Below, piece after piece: positions 35,781 through 50,699 of a stretch of 64,000 nucleotides of DNA. Position 1 is the first letter of the stretch, and every line of letters begins with the position of its first letter. This DNA is from Tipula vernalis (taxonomy: Eukaryota; Arthropoda; Insecta; Diptera; Tipulidae): contig OY282560.1 in NCBI GenBank assembly GCA_958295665.1, positions 306,633,236 to 306,697,235 on the forward strand, read 5' to 3'. The translations under genes were made by a program, and so were the position numbers. The notes under the pieces were generated by a model, which did not search any database, was not told the origin of the DNA, and saw only the letters and a list, made by a program, of their open reading frames with translations.

Positions 35781-38700
35781 TGATGCCTCTATCAATAGGT
35801 ATTGAGACCTGTAATTATTATGTCAACGCGCATTTAGATTGCTCGAATATTTCTACCCATTTCGTAGAAAATTCAATTTTTTGGAAAATCTCCTGAACTA
35901 TATAGACCAGGAATTTAATGAAAATCTGCAATTGTGCTCCGATTTCGATGATTGATGCCTCTATCAATAGGTATTGAGACCTGTAATTATTATGCCAACG
36001 GGCATTTAGATTACTCGAATATTTCTACCCTTTTCGTAGAAAATTCAATTTTATGGAAAATCTCCTGAACTATAGACCAGGAATTTAATGAAAATCTGCA
36101 ATTGTGCTCCGATTTCGATGATTGATGCCTCTATCAATAGGTATTGAGACCTGTAATTATTATGCCAACGGGCATTTAGATTGCTCGAGTATTTCTACCC
36201 ATTTCGTAGAAAATTCAATTTTATGGAAAATCTCCTGAACTATAGACCAGGAATTTAATGAAAATCTGCAATTGTGCTCCGATTTCGGTGATTGATGCCT
36301 CTATCAATAGGTATTGAGACTTGTAATTATTATGCCAACGCGCATTTAGATTGCTCGAATATTTCTACCCATTTCGTAGAAAATTCAATTTTATGGAAAA
36401 TCTCCTGAACTATAAACCAGGAATTTAATGAAAATCTGCAATTGTGCTCCGATTTCGATGATTGATGCCTCTATCAATAGGTATTGAGACCTGTAATTAT
36501 TATGCCAACGGGCATTTAGATTACTCGAATATTTCTACCCATTTCGTAGAAAATTCAATTTTATGGAAAATCTCCTGAACTATATAGACCAGGAATTTAA
36601 TGAAAATCTGCAATTGTGCTCCGATTTCGATGATTGATACCTCTATCAATAGGTATTGAGACCTGTAATTATTATGCCAACGCGCATTTAGATTGCTCGA
36701 GTATTTCTACCCATTTCGTAGAAAATTCAATTTTATGGAAAATCTCCTGAACTATAGACCAGGAATTTAATGAAAATCTGCAATTGTGCTCCGATTTCGA
36801 TGATTGATGCCTCTATCAATAGGTATTGAGACCTGTAATTATTATGCCAACGGGCATTTAGATTGCTCGAATAATTCTACCCATTTCGTATAAAATTCAA
36901 TTTTATGGAAAATCTTCTGAACTATAGACCAGGAATTTAATGAAAATCTGCAATTGTGCTCCGATTTCGATGATTGATGCCTCTATCAATAGGTATTGAG
37001 ACCTGTAATTATTATGCCAACGGGCATTTAGATTGCCCGAATATTTCTACCCATTTCGTAGAAAATTCAATTTTATGGAAAATCTCCTGAACTATAGACC
37101 AGGAATTTAATGAAAATCTGCAATTGTGCTCCGATTTCGATGATTGATGCCTCTATCAATAGGTATTGAGACCTGTAATTATTATGCCAACGGGCATTTA
37201 GATTACTCGAATATTTCTACCCATTTCGTAGAAAATTCAATTTTATGGAAAATCTTCTGAACTATAGACCAGGAATTTAATGAAAATCTGCAATTGTGCT
37301 CCGATTTCGATGATTGATACCTCTATCAATAGGTATTGAGACCTGTAATAATTATGCCAACGCGCATTTAGATTGCTCGATTATTTCTACCCATTTCCTA
37401 GAAAATTCAATTTTATGGAAAATCTCCTGAACTATAGACCAGGAATTTAATGAAAATCTGCAATTGTGCTCCGATTTCGATGATTGATGCCTCTATCAAT
37501 AGGTATTGAGACCTGTAATTATTATGCCAACGGGCATTTAGATTGCTCGAATAATTCTACCCATTTCGTATAAAATTCAATTTTATGGAAAATCTTCTGA
37601 ACTATAGACCAGGAATTTAATGAAAATCTGCAATTGTGCTCCGATTTCGATGATTGATGCCTCTATCAATAGGTATTGAGACCTGTAATTATTATGCCAA
37701 CGGGCATTTAGATTGCCCGAATATTTCTACCCATTTCGTAGAAAATTCAATTTTATGGAAAATCTCCTGAACTATAGACCAGGAATTTAATGAAAATCTG
37801 CAATTGTGCTCCGATTTCGATGATTGATACCTCTATCAATAGGTATTGAGACCTGTAATTATTATGCCAACGCGCATTTAGATTGTTTGAGTATTTCTAC
37901 CCATTTCGTAGAAAATTCAATTTTATGGAAAATCTCCTGAACTATAGACCAGGAATTTAATGAAAATCTGCAATTGTGCTCCGATTTCGATGATTGATGC
38001 CTCTATCAATAGGTATTGAGACCTGTAATTATTATGCCAACGGGCATTTAGATTGCTCGAATATTTCTACCCATTTCGTATAAAATTCAATTTTATGGAA
38101 AATCTTCTGAACTATAGACCAGGAATTTAATGAAAATCTGCAATTGTGCTCCGATTTCGATGATTGATGCCTCTATCAATAGGTATTGAGACCTGTAATT
38201 ATTATGCCAACGGGCATTTAGATTGCCCGAATATTTCTACCCATTTCGTAGAAAATTCAATTTTATGGAAAATCTCCTGAACTATAGACCAGGAATTTAA
38301 TGAAAATCTGCAATTGTGCTCCGATTTCGATGATTGATACCTCTATCAATAGGTATTGAGACCTGTAATTATTATGCCAACGCGCATTTAGATTGCTCGA
38401 GTATTTCTACCCATTTCGTAGAAAATTCAATTTTATGGAAAATCTCCTGAACTATAGACCAGGAATTTAATGAAAATCTGCAATTGTGCTCCGATTTCGA
38501 TGATTGATGCCTCTATCAATAGGTATTGAGACTTGTAATTATTATGCCAACGCGCATTTAGATTGCTCGAATATTTCTACCCATTTCGTAGAAAATTCAA
38601 TTTTATGGAAAATCTCCTGAACTATAGACCAGGAATTTAATGAAAATCTGCAATTGTGCTCCGATTTCGATGATTGATGCCTCTATCAATAGGTATTGAG

Positions 38701-38844
38701 ACCTGTAATTATTATGCCAACGGGCATTTAGATTACTCGAATATTTCTACCCATTTCGTAGAAAATTCAATTTTTTGGAAAATCTCCTGAACTATAGACC
38801 AGGAATTTAATGAAAATCTGCAATTGTGCTCCGATTTCGATGAT
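35781..38844 (+). repeat. Domain VII HOR, 18-mer (3064 bp)
   Basis: Six-monomer core (35781-36804), then U (36805), P (36975), K (37145), X-like 67t (37315, with 'taataatt' and 'tttcctag'), U (37485), P (37655), X-like 'gtttgag' (37825), U 70t (37995), P (38165), X (38335), T (38505), K 101t (38675). The tail is built of U-P-X and U-P-K trimers rather than the X'/T/K tail of the 14-mer. Confidence 0.92.
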
Positions 38845-40378
38845 TGATGCCTCTATCAATAGGTATTGAGACCTGTAATTATTATGTCAACGCGCATTTA
38901 GATTGCTCGAATATTTCTACCCATTTCGTAGAAAATTCAATTTTTTGGAAAATCTCCTGAACTATATAGACCAGGAATTTAATGAAAATCTGCAATTGTG
39001 CTCCGATTTCGATGATTGATGCCTCTATCAATAGGTATTGAGACCTGTAATTATTATGCCAACGGGCATTTAGATTACTCGAATATTTCTACCCTTTTCG
39101 TAGAAAATTCAATTTTATGGAAAATCTCCTGAACTATAGACCAGGAATTTAATGAAAATCTGCAATTGTGCTCCGATTTCGATGATTGATGCCTCTATCA
39201 ATAGGTATTGAGACCTGTAATTATTATGCCAACGGGCATTTAGATTGCTCGAGTATTTCTACCCATTTCGTAGAAAATTCAATTTTATGGAAAATCTCCT
39301 GAACTATAGACCAGGAATTTAATGAAAATCTGCAATTGTGCTCCGATTTCGGTGATTGATGCCTCTATCAATAGGTATTGAGACTTGTAATTATTATGCC
39401 AACGCGCATTTAGATTGCTCGAATATTTCTACCCATTTCGTAGAAAATTCAATTTTATGGAAAATCTCCTGAACTATAAACCAGGAATTTAATGAAAATC
39501 TGCAATTGTGCTCCGATTTCGATGATTGATGCCTCTATCAATAGGTATTGAGACCTGTAATTATTATGCCAACGGGCATTTAGATTACTCGAATATTTCT
39601 ACCCATTTCGTAGAAAATTCAATTTTATGGAAAATCTCCTGAACTATATAGACCAGGAATTTAATGAAAATCTGCAATTGTGCTCCGATTTCGATGATTG
39701 ATACCTCTATCAATAGGTATTGAGACCTGTAATTATTATGCCAACGCGCATTTAGATTGCTCGAGTATTTCTACCCATTTCGTAGAAAATTCAATTTTAT
39801 GGAAAATCTCCTGAACTATAGACCAGGAATTTAATGAAAATCTGCAATTGTGCTCCGATTTCGATGATTGATGCCTCTATCAATAGGTATTGAGACCTGT
39901 AATTATTATGCCAACGGGCATTTAGATTGCTCGAGTATTTCTACCCATTTCGTAGAAAATTCAATTTTATGGAAAATCTCCTGAACTATAGACCAGGAAT
40001 TTAATGAAAATCTGCAATTGTGCTCCGATTTCGATGATTGATGCCTCTATCAATAGGTATTGAGACTTGTAATTATTATGCCAACGCGCATTTAGATTGC
40101 TCGAATATTTCTACCCATTTCGTAGAAAATTCAATTTTATGGAAAATCTCCTGAACTATAGACCAGGAATTTAATGAAAATCTGCAATTGTGCTCCGATT
40201 TCGATGATTGATGCCTCTATCAATAGGTATTGAGACCTGTAATTATTATGCCAACGGGCATTTAGATTACTCGAATATTTCTACCCATTTCGTAGAAAAT
40301 TCAATTTTATGGAAAATCTTCTGAACTATAGACCAGGAATTTAATGAAAATCTGCAATTGTGCTCCGATTTCGATGAT
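38845..40378 (+). repeat. Domain VII HOR, 9-mer (1534 bp)
   Basis: Core (38845-39868), then X' (39869), T (40039) and K 112t (40209). This equals the 14-mer truncated after its ninth monomer. Confidence 0.92.
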
Positions 40379-42592
40379 TGATGCCTCTATCAATAGGTAT
40401 TGAGACCTGTAATTATTATGTCAACGCGCATTTAGATTGCTCGAATATTTCTACCCATTTCGTAGAAAATTCAATTTTTTGGAAAATCTCCTGAACTATA
40501 TAGACCAGGAATTTAATGAAAATCTGCAATTGTGCTCCGATTTCGATGATTGATGCCTCTATCAATAGGTATTGAGACCTGTAATTATTATGCCAACGGG
40601 CATTTAGATTACTCGAATATTTCTACCCTTTTCGTAGAAAATTCAATTTTATGGAAAATCTCCTGAACTATAGACCAGGAATTTAATGAAAATCTGCAAT
40701 TGTGCTCCGATTTCGATGATTGATGCCTCTATCAATAGGTATTGAGACCTGTAATTATTATGCCAACGGGCATTTAGATTGCTCGAGTATTTCTACCCAT
40801 TTCGTAGAAAATTCAATTTTATGGAAAATCTCCTGAACTATAGACCAGGAATTTAATGAAAATCTGCAATTGTGCTCCGATTTCGGTGATTGATGCCTCT
40901 ATCAATAGGTATTGAGACTTGTAATTATTATGCCAACGCGCATTTAGATTGCTCGAATATTTCTACCCATTTCGTAGAAAATTCAATTTTATGGAAAATC
41001 TCCTGAACTATAAACCAGGAATTTAATGAAAATCTGCAATTGTGCTCCGATTTCGATGATTGATGCCTCTATCAATAGGTATTGAGACCTGTAATTATTA
41101 TGCCAACGGGCATTTAGATTACTCGAATATTTCTACCCATTTCGTAGAAAATTCAATTTTATGGAAAATCTCCTGAACTATATAGACCAGGAATTTAATG
41201 AAAATCTGCAATTGTGCTCCGATTTCGATGATTGATACCTCTATCAATAGGTATTGAGACCTGTAATTATTATGCCAACGCGCATTTAGATTGCTCGAGT
41301 ATTTCTACCCATTTCGTAGAAAATTCAATTTTATGGAAAATCTCCTGAACTATAGACCAGGAATTTAATGAAAATCTGCAATTGTGCTCCGATTTCGATG
41401 ATTGATGCCTCTATCAATAGGTATTGAGACCTGTAATTATTATGCCAACGGGCATTTAGATTGCTCGAATAATTCTACCCATTTCGTATAAAATTCAATT
41501 TTATGGAAAATCTTCTGAACTATAGACCAGGAATTTAATGAAAATCTGCAATTGTGCTCCGATTTCGATGATTGATGCCTCTATCAATAGGTATTGAGAC
41601 CTGTAATTATTATGCCAACGGGCATTTAGATTGCCCGAATATTTCTACCCATTTCGTAGAAAATTCAATTTTATGGAAAATCTCCTGAACTATAGACCAG
41701 GAATTTAATGAAAATCTGCAATTGTGCTCCGATTTCGATGATTGATGCCTCTATCAATAGGTATTGAGACCTGTAATTATTATGCCAACGGGCATTTAGA
41801 TTACTCGAATATTTCTACCCATTTCGTAGAAAATTCAATTTTATGGAAAATCTTCTGAACTATAGACCAGGAATTTAATGAAAATCTGCAATTGTGCTCC
41901 GATTTCGATGATTGATACCTCTATCAATAGGTATTGAGACCTGTAATTATTATGCCAACGCGCATTTAGATTGCTCGATTATTTCTACCCATTTCGTAGA
42001 AAATTCAATTTTATGGAAAATCTCCTGAACTATAGACCAGGAATTTAATGAAAATCTGCAATTGTGCTCCGATTTCGATGATTGATGCCTCTATCAATAG
42101 GTATTGAGACCTGTAATTATTATGCCAACGGGCATTTAGATTGCTCGAATAATTCTACCCATTTCGTATAAAATTCAATTTTATGGAAAATCTTCTGAAC
42201 TATAGACCAGGAATTTAATGAAAATCTGCAATTGTGCTCCGATTTCGATGATTGATGCCTCTATCAATAGGTATTGAGACCTGTAATTATTATGCCAACG
42301 GGCATTTAGATTGCCCGAATATTTCTACCCATTTCGTAGAAAATTCAATTTTATGGAAAATCTCCTGAACTATAGACCAGGAATTTAATGAAAATCTGCA
42401 ATTGTGCTCCGATTTCGATGATTGATACCTCTATCAATAGGTATTGAGACCTGTAATTATTATGCCAACGCGCATTTAGATTGCTCGAGTATTTCTACCC
42501 ATTTCGTAGAAAATTCAATTTTATGGAAAATCTCCTGAACTATAGACCAGGAATTTAATGAAAATCTGCAATTGTGCTCCGATTTCGATGAT

Positions 42593-42762
42593 TGATGCCT
42601 CTATCAATAGGTATTGAGACCTGTAATTATTATGCCAACGGGCATTTAGATTGCTCGAATAATTCTACCCATTTCGTATAAAATTCAATTTTATGGAAAA
42701 TCTCCTGAACTATAGACCAGGAATTTAATGAAAATCTGCAATTGTGCTCCGATTTCGGTGAT
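42593..42762 (+). repeat. U/X' hybrid monomer
   Basis: Its left part is U (70a, 87t) but its end is 'cggtgat' (166g), a mark otherwise private to X' of the core. It is followed by a T start ('gacttg'), exactly as X' is in the core. A switch between 87 and 166 is implied. Confidence 0.75.
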
Positions 42763-42865
42763 TGATGCCTCTATCAATAGGTATTGAGACTTGTAATTAT
42801 TATGCCAACGCACTATAGACCAGGAATTTAATGAAAATCTGCAATTGTGCTCCGATTTCGATGAT
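42763..42865 (+). repeat. Truncated T monomer, 67-bp deletion (103 bp)
   Basis: The sequence runs 'gccaacgc' straight into 'actatagacc', so monomer positions 51-117 are missing, including the dyad at 88-100. I see no microhomology of more than about one base at the join. It is the only truncated monomer in the window. Because the following unit lacks its C, the join may be one end of a larger loss of 67 bp plus whole monomers. Confidence 0.93.
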
Positions 42866-45757
42866 TGATGCCTCTATCAATAGGTATTGAGACCTGTAAT
42901 TATTATGCCAACGGGCATTTAGATTACTCGAATATTTCTACCCTTTTCGTAGAAAATTCAATTTTATGGAAAATCTCCTGAACTATAGACCAGGAATTTA
43001 ATGAAAATCTGCAATTGTGCTCCGATTTCGATGATTGATGCCTCTATCAATAGGTATTGAGACCTGTAATTATTATGCCAACGGGCATTTAGATTGCTCG
43101 AGTATTTCTACCCATTTCGTAGAAAATTCAATTTTATGGAAAATCTCCTGAACTATAGACCAGGAATTTAATGAAAATCTGCAATTGTGCTCCGATTTCG
43201 GTGATTGATGCCTCTATCAATAGGTATTGAGACTTGTAATTATTATGCCAACGCGCATTTAGATTGCTCGAATATTTCTACCCATTTCGTAGAAAATTCA
43301 ATTTTATGGAAAATCTCCTGAACTATAAACCAGGAATTTAATGAAAATCTGCAATTGTGCTCCGATTTCGATGATTGATGCCTCTATCAATAGGTATTGA
43401 GACCTGTAATTATTATGCCAACGGGCATTTAGATTACTCGAATATTTCTACCCATTTCGTAGAAAATTCAATTTTATGGAAAATCTCCTGAACTATATAG
43501 ACCAGGAATTTAATGAAAATCTGCAATTGTGCTCCGATTTCGATGATTGATACCTCTATCAATAGGTATTGAGACCTGTAATTATTATGCCAACGCGCAT
43601 TTAGATTGCTCGAGTATTTCTACCCATTTCGTAGAAAATTCAATTTTATGGAAAATCTCCTGAACTATAGACCAGGAATTTAATGAAAATCTGCAATTGT
43701 GCTCCGATTTCGATGATTGATGCCTCTATCAATAGGTATTGAGACCTGTAATTATTATGCCAACGGGCATTTAGATTGCTCGAATAATTCTACCCATTTC
43801 GTATAAAATTCAATTTTATGGAAAATCTCCTGAACTATAGACCAGGAATTTAATGAAAATCTGCAATTGTGCTCCGATTTCGATGATTGATGCCTCTATC
43901 AATAGGTATTGAGACCTGTAATTATTATGCCAACGGGCATTTAGATTGCCCGAATATTTCTACCCATTTCGTAGAAAATTCAATTTTATGGAAAATCTCC
44001 TGAACTATAGACCAGGAATTTAATGAAAATCTGCAATTGTGCTCCGATTTCGATGATTGATGCCTCTATCAATAGGTATTGAGACCTGTAATTATTATGC
44101 CAACGGGCATTTAGATTACTCGAATATTTCTACCCATTTCGTAGAAAATTCAATTTTATGGAAAATCTTCTGAACTATAGACCAGGAATTTAATGAAAAT
44201 CTGCAATTGTGCTCCGATTTCGATGATTGATACCTCTATCAATAGGTATTGAGACCTGTAATTATTATGCCAACGCGCATTTAGATTGCTCGATTATTTC
44301 TACCCATTTCGTAGAAAATTCAATTTTATGGAAAATCTCCTGAACTATAGACCAGGAATTTAATGAAAATCTGCAATTGTGCTCCGATTTCGATGATTGA
44401 TGCCTCTATCAATAGGTATTGAGACCTGTAATTATTATGCCAACGGGCATTTAGATTGCTCGAATAATTCTACCCATTTCGTATAAAATTCAATTTTATG
44501 GAAAATCTTCTGAACTATAGACCAGGAATTTAATGAAAATCTGCAATTGTGCTCCGATTTCGATGATTGATGCCTCTATCAATAGGTATTGAGACCTGTA
44601 ATTATTATGCCAACGGGCATTTAGATTGCCCGAATATTTCTACCCATTTCGTAGAAAATTCAATTTTATGGAAAATCTCCTGAACTATAGACCAGGAATT
44701 TAATGAAAATCTGCAATTGTGCTCCGATTTCGATGATTGATACCTCTATCAATAGGTATTGAGACCTGTAATTATTATGCCAACGCGCATTTAGATTGCT
44801 CGAGTATTTCTACCCATTTCGTAGAAAATTCAATTTTATGGAAAATCTCCTGAACTATAGACCAGGAATTTAATGAAAATCTGCAATTGTGCTCCGATTT
44901 CGATGATTGATGCCTCTATCAATAGGTATTGAGACCTGTAATTATTATGCCAACGGGCATTTAGATTGCTCGAATAATTCTACCCATTTCGTATAAAATT
45001 CAATTTTATGGAAAATCTTCTGAACTATAGACCAGGAATTTAATGAAAATCTGCAATTGTGCTCCGATTTCGATGATTGATGCCTCTATCAATAGGTATT
45101 GAGACCTGTAATTATTATGCCAACGGGCATTTAGATTGCCCGAATATTTCTACCCATTTCGTAGAAAATTCAATTTTATGGAAAATCTCCTGAACTATAG
45201 ACCAGGAATTTAATGAAAATCTGCAATTGTGCTCCGATTTCGATGATTGATACCTCTATCAATAGGTATTGAGACCTGTAATTATTATGCCAACGCGCAT
45301 TTAGATTGCTCGAGTATTTCTACCCATTTCGTAGAAAATTCAATTTTATGGAAAATCTCCTGAACTATAGACCAGGAATTTAATGAAAATCTGCAATTGT
45401 GCTCCGATTTCGATGATTGATGCCTCTATCAATAGGTATTGAGACTTGTAATTATTATGCCAACGCGCATTTAGATTGCTCGAATATTTCTACCCATTTC
45501 GTAGAAAATTCAATTTTATGGAAAATCTCCTGAACTATAGACCAGGAATTTAATGAAAATCTGCAATTGTGCTCCGATTTCGATGATTGATGCCTCTATC
45601 AATAGGTATTGAGACCTGTAATTATTATGCCAACGGGCATTTAGATTACTCGAATATTTCTACCCATTTCGTAGAAAATTCAATTTTTTGGAAAATCTCC
45701 TGAACTATAGACCAGGAATTTAATGAAAATCTGCAATTGTGCTCCGATTTCGATGAT
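42866..45757 (+). repeat. Domain VII HOR, 18-mer lacking its C (17 monomers, 2892 bp)
   Basis: A (42866), X' (43036), T' (43206), K' (43376, 172 bp), X (43548), U 112c (43718), P (43888), K (44058), X-like 67t (44228), U (44398), P (44568), X (44738), U (44908), P (45078), X (45248), T (45418), K 101t (45588). Apart from the missing C, the class order equals the 18-mer at 35781. Confidence 0.92.
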
Positions 45758-46781
45758 TGATGCCTCTATCAATAGGTATTGAGACCTGTAATTATTATGT
45801 CAACGCGCATTTAGATTGCTCGAATATTTCTACCCATTTCGTAGAAAATTCAATTTTTTGGAAAATCTCCTGAACTATATAGACCAGGAATTTAATGAAA
45901 ATCTGCAATTGTGCTACGATTTCGATGATTGATGCCTCTATCAATAGGTATTGAGACCTGTAATTATTATGCCAACGGGCATTTAGATTACTCGAATATT
46001 TCTACCCTTTTCGTAGAAAATTCAATTTTATGGAAAATCTCCTGAACTATAGACCAGGAATTTAATGAAAATCTGCAATTGTGCTCCGATTTCGATGATT
46101 GATGCCTCTATCAATAGGTATTGAGACCTGTAATTATTATGCCAACGGGCATTTAGATTGCTCGAGTATTTCTACCCATTTCGTAGAAAATTCAATTTTA
46201 TGGAAAATCTCCTGAACTATAGACCAGGAATTTAATGAAAATCTGCAATTGTGCTCCGATTTCGGTGATTGATGCCTCTATCAATAGGTATTGAGACTTG
46301 TAATTATTATGCCAACGCGCATTTAGATTGCTCGAATATTTCTACCCATTTCGTAGAAAATTCAATTTTATGGAAAATCTCCTGAACTATAAACCAGGAA
46401 TTTAATGAAAATCTGCAATTGTGCTCCGATTTCGATGATTGATGCCTCTATCAATAGGTATTGAGACCTGTAATTATTATGCCAACGGGCATTTAGATTA
46501 CTCGAATATTTCTACCCATTTCGTAGAAAATTCAATTTTATGGAAAATCTCCTGAACTATATAGACCAGGAATTTAATGAAAATCTGCAATTGTGCTCCG
46601 ATTTCGATGATTGATACCTCTATCAATAGGTATTGAGACCTGTAATTATTATGCCAACGCGCATTTAGATTGCTCGAGTATTTCTACCCATTTCGTAGAA
46701 AATTCAATTTTATGGAAAATCTCCTGAACTATATACCAGGAATTTAATGAAAATCTGCAATTGTGCTCCGATTTCGATGAT
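45758..46781 (+). repeat. Domain VII HOR, minimal 6-mer (1024 bp)
   Basis: Core only: C with 157a (45758), A (45930), X' (46100), T' (46270), K' (46440), X with 123t 'tataccagg' (46612). The next C follows directly, so this unit has no tail. Confidence 0.92.
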
Positions 46782-48315
46782 TGATGCCTCTATCAATAGG
46801 TATTGAGACCTGTAATTATTATGTCAACGCGCATTTAGATTGCTCGAATATTTCTACCCATTTCGTAGAAAATTCAATTTTTTGGAAAATCTCCTGAACT
46901 ATATAGACCAGGAATTTAATGAAAATCTGCAATTGTGCTACGATTTCGATGATTGATGCCTCTATCAATAGGTATTGAGACCTGTAATTATTATGCCAAC
47001 GGGCATTTAGATTACTCGAATATTTCTACCCTTTTCGTAGAAAATTCAATTTTATGGAAAATCTCCTGAACTATAGACCAGGAATTTAATGAAAATCTGC
47101 AATTGTGCTCCGATTTCGATGATTGATGCCTCTATCAATAGGTATTGAGACCTGTAATTATTATGCCAACGGGCATTTAGATTGCTCGAGTATTTCTACC
47201 CATTTCGTAGAAAATTCAATTTTATGGAAAATCTCCTGAACTATAGACCAGGAATTTAATGAAAATCTGCAATTGTGCTCCGATTTCGGTGATTGATGCC
47301 TCTATCAATAGGTATTGAGACTTGTAATTATTATGCCAACGCGCATTTAGATTGCTCGAATATTTCTACCCATTTCGTAGAAAATTCAATTTTATGGAAA
47401 ATCTCCTGAACTATAAACCAGGAATTTAATGAAAATCTGCAATTGTGCTCCGATTTCGATGATTGATGCCTCTATCAATAGGTATTGAGACCTGTAATTA
47501 TTATGCCAACGGGCATTTAGATTACTCGAATATTTCTACCCATTTCGTAGAAAATTCAATTTTATGGAAAATCTCCTGAACTATATAGACCAGGAATTTA
47601 ATGAAAATCTGCAATTGTGCTCCGATTTCGATGATTGATACCTCTATCAATAGGTATTGAGACCTGTAATTATTATGCCAACGCGCATTTAGATTGCTCG
47701 AGTATTTCTACCCATTTCGTAGAAAATTCAATTTTATGGAAAATCTCCTGAACTATAGACCAGGAATTTAATGAAAATCTGCAATTGTGCTCCGATTTCG
47801 ATGATTGATGCCTCTATCAATAGGTATTGAGACTTGTAATTATTATGCCAACGCGCATTTAGATTGCTCGAATATTTCTACCCATTTCGTAGAAAATTCA
47901 ATTTTATGGAAAATCTCCTGAACTATAGACCAGGAATTTAATGAAAATCTGCAATTGTGCTCCGATTTCGATGATTGATGCCTCTATCAATAGGTATTGA
48001 GACTTGTAATTATTATGCCAACGCGCATTTAGATTGCTCGAATATTTCTACCCATTTCGTAGAAAATTCAATTTTATGGAAAATCTCCTGAACTATAGAC
48101 CAGGAATTTAATGAAAATCTGCAATTGTGCTCCGATTTCGATGATTGATGCCTCTATCAATAGGTATTGAGACCTGTAATTATTATGCCAACGGGCATTT
48201 AGATTGCTCGAGTATTTCTACCCATTTCGTAGAAAATTCAATTTTTTGGAAAATCTCCTGAACTATAGACCAGGAATTTAATGAAAATCTGCAATTGTGC
48301 TCCGATTTCGATGAT
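46782..48315 (+). repeat. Domain VII HOR, 9-mer with T-T tail (1534 bp)
   Basis: Core with a 157a C (46782-47805), then T (47806), T (47976), X' with 101t (48146). The tail matches the last three monomers of the 14-mer except that the last is X' with 101t instead of K 101t, so it looks like a 14-mer that lost five internal monomers plus a conversion in the last one. Confidence 0.9.
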
Positions 48316-50699
48316 TGATGCCTCTATCAATAGGTATTGAGACCTGTAATTATTATGTCAACGCGCATTTAGATTGCTCGAATATTTCTACCCATTTCGT
48401 AGAAAATTCAATTTTTTGGAAAATCTCCTGAACTATATAGACCAGGAATTTAATGAAAATCTGCAATTGTGCTCCGATTTCGATGATTGATGCCTCTATC
48501 AATAGGTATTGAGACCTGTAATTATTATGCCAACGGGCATTTAGATTACTCGAATATTTCTACCCTTTTCGTAGAAAATTCAATTTTATGGAAAATCTCC
48601 TGAACTATAGACCAGGAATTTAATGAAAATCTGCAATTGTGCTCCGATTTCGATGATTGATGCCTCTATCAATAGGTATTGAGACCTGTAATTATTATGC
48701 CAACGGGCATTTAGATTGCTCGAGTATTTCTACCCATTTCGTAGAAAATTCAATTTTATGGAAAATCTCCTGAACTATAGACCAGGAATTTAATGAAAAT
48801 CTGCAATTGTGCTCCGATTTCGGTGATTGATGCCTCTATCAATAGGTATTGAGACTTGTAATTATTATGCCAACGCGCATTTAGATTGCTCGAATATTTC
48901 TACCCATTTCGTAGAAAATTCAATTTTATGGAAAATCTCCTGAACTATAAACCAGGAATTTAATGAAAATCTGCAATTGTGCTCCGATTTCGATGATTGA
49001 TGCCTCTATCAATAGGTATTGAGACCTGTAATTATTATGCCAACGGGCATTTAGATTACTCGAATATTTCTACCCATTTCGTAGAAAATTCAATTTTATG
49101 GAAAATCTCCTGAACTATATAGACCAGGAATTTAATGAAAATCTGCAATTGTGCTCCGATTTCGATGATTGATACCTCTATCAATAGGTATTGAGACCTG
49201 TAATTATTATGCCAACGCGCATTTAGATTGCTCGAGTATTTCTACCCATTTCGTAGAAAATTCAATTTTATGGAAAATCTCCTGAACTATAGACCAGGAA
49301 TTTAATGAAAATCTGCAATTGTGCTCCGATTTCGATGATTGATGCCTCTATCAATAGGTATTGAGACCTGTAATTATTATGCCAACGGGCATTTAGATTG
49401 CTCGAGTATTTCTACCCATTTCGTAGAAAATTCAATTTTATGGAAAATCTCCTGAACTATAGACCAGGAATTTAATGAAAATCTGCAATTGTGCTCCGAT
49501 TTCGATGATTGATGCCTCTATCAATAGGTATTGAGACTTGTAATTATTATGCCAACGCGCATTTAGATTGCTCGAATATTTCTACCCATTTCGTAGAAAA
49601 TTCAATTTTATGGAAAATCTCCTGAACTATAGACCAGGAATTTAATGAAAATCTGCAATTGTGCTCCGATTTCGATGATTGATGCCTCTATCAATAGGTA
49701 TTGAGACCTGTAATTATTATGCCAACGGGCATTTAGATTACTCGAATATTTCTACCCATTTCGTAGAAAATTCAATTTTATGGAAAATCTTCTGAACTAT
49801 AGACCAGGAATTTAATGAAAATCTGCAATTGTGCTCCGATTTCGATGATTGATACCTCTATCAATAGGTATTGAGACCTGTAATTATTATGCCAACGCGC
49901 ATTTAGATTGCTCGAGTATTTCTACCCATTTCGTAGAAAATTCAATTTTATGGAAAATCTCCTGAACTATAGACCAGGAATTTAATGAAAATCTGCAATT
50001 GTGCTCCGATTTCGATGATTGATGCCTCTATCAATAGGTATTGAGACCTGTAATTATTATGCCAACGGGCATTTAGATTACTCGAATATTTCTACCCATT
50101 TCGTAGAAAATTCAATTTTTTGGAAAATCTCCTGAACTATAGACCAGGAATTTAATGAAAATCTGCAATTGTGCTCCGATTTCGATGATTGATGCCTCTA
50201 TCAATAGGTATTGAGACTTGTAATTATTATGCCAACGCGCATTTAGATTGCTCGAATATTTCTACCCATTTCGTAGAAAATTCAATTTTATGGAAAATCT
50301 CCTGAACTATAGACCAGGAATTTAATGAAAATCTGCAATTGTGCTCCGATTTCGATGATTGATGCCTCTATCAATAGGTATTGAGACTTGTAATTATTAT
50401 GCCAACGCGCATTTAGATTGCTCGAATATTTCTACCCATTTCGTAGAAAATTCAATTTTATGGAAAATCTCCTGAACTATAGACCAGGAATTTAATGAAA
50501 ATCTGCAATTGTGCTCCGATTTCGATGATTGATGCCTCTATCAATAGGTATTGAGACCTGTAATTATTATGCCAACGGGCATTTAGATTACTCGAATATT
50601 TCTACCCATTTCGTAGAAAATTCAATTTTTTGGAAAATCTCCTGAACTATAGACCAGGAATTTAATGAAAATCTGCAATTGTGCTCCGATTTCGATGAT
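48316..50699 (+). repeat. Domain VII HOR, 14-mer copy 2 (2384 bp)
   Basis: C (48316), A (48488), X' (48658), T' (48828), K' (48998), X (49170), X' (49340), T (49510), K 112t (49680), X (49850), K 101t (50020), T (50190), T (50360), K 101t (50530). It is followed directly by another 14-mer. The only difference I notice between them is 157 in C (c here, a in the next). Confidence 0.93.

Larger units (their letters stand above)
40379..42865 (+). repeat. Domain VII HOR ending in a deletion (15 monomers, 2487 bp)
   Basis: Core (40379-41402), then U (41403), P (41573), K (41743), X-like 67t (41913), U (42083), P (42253), X (42423), U/X' hybrid (42593) and the truncated T (42763-42865). It follows the 18-mer order up to X at 42423, then departs from it. 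The next unit begins with A and has no C. Confidence 0.9.
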
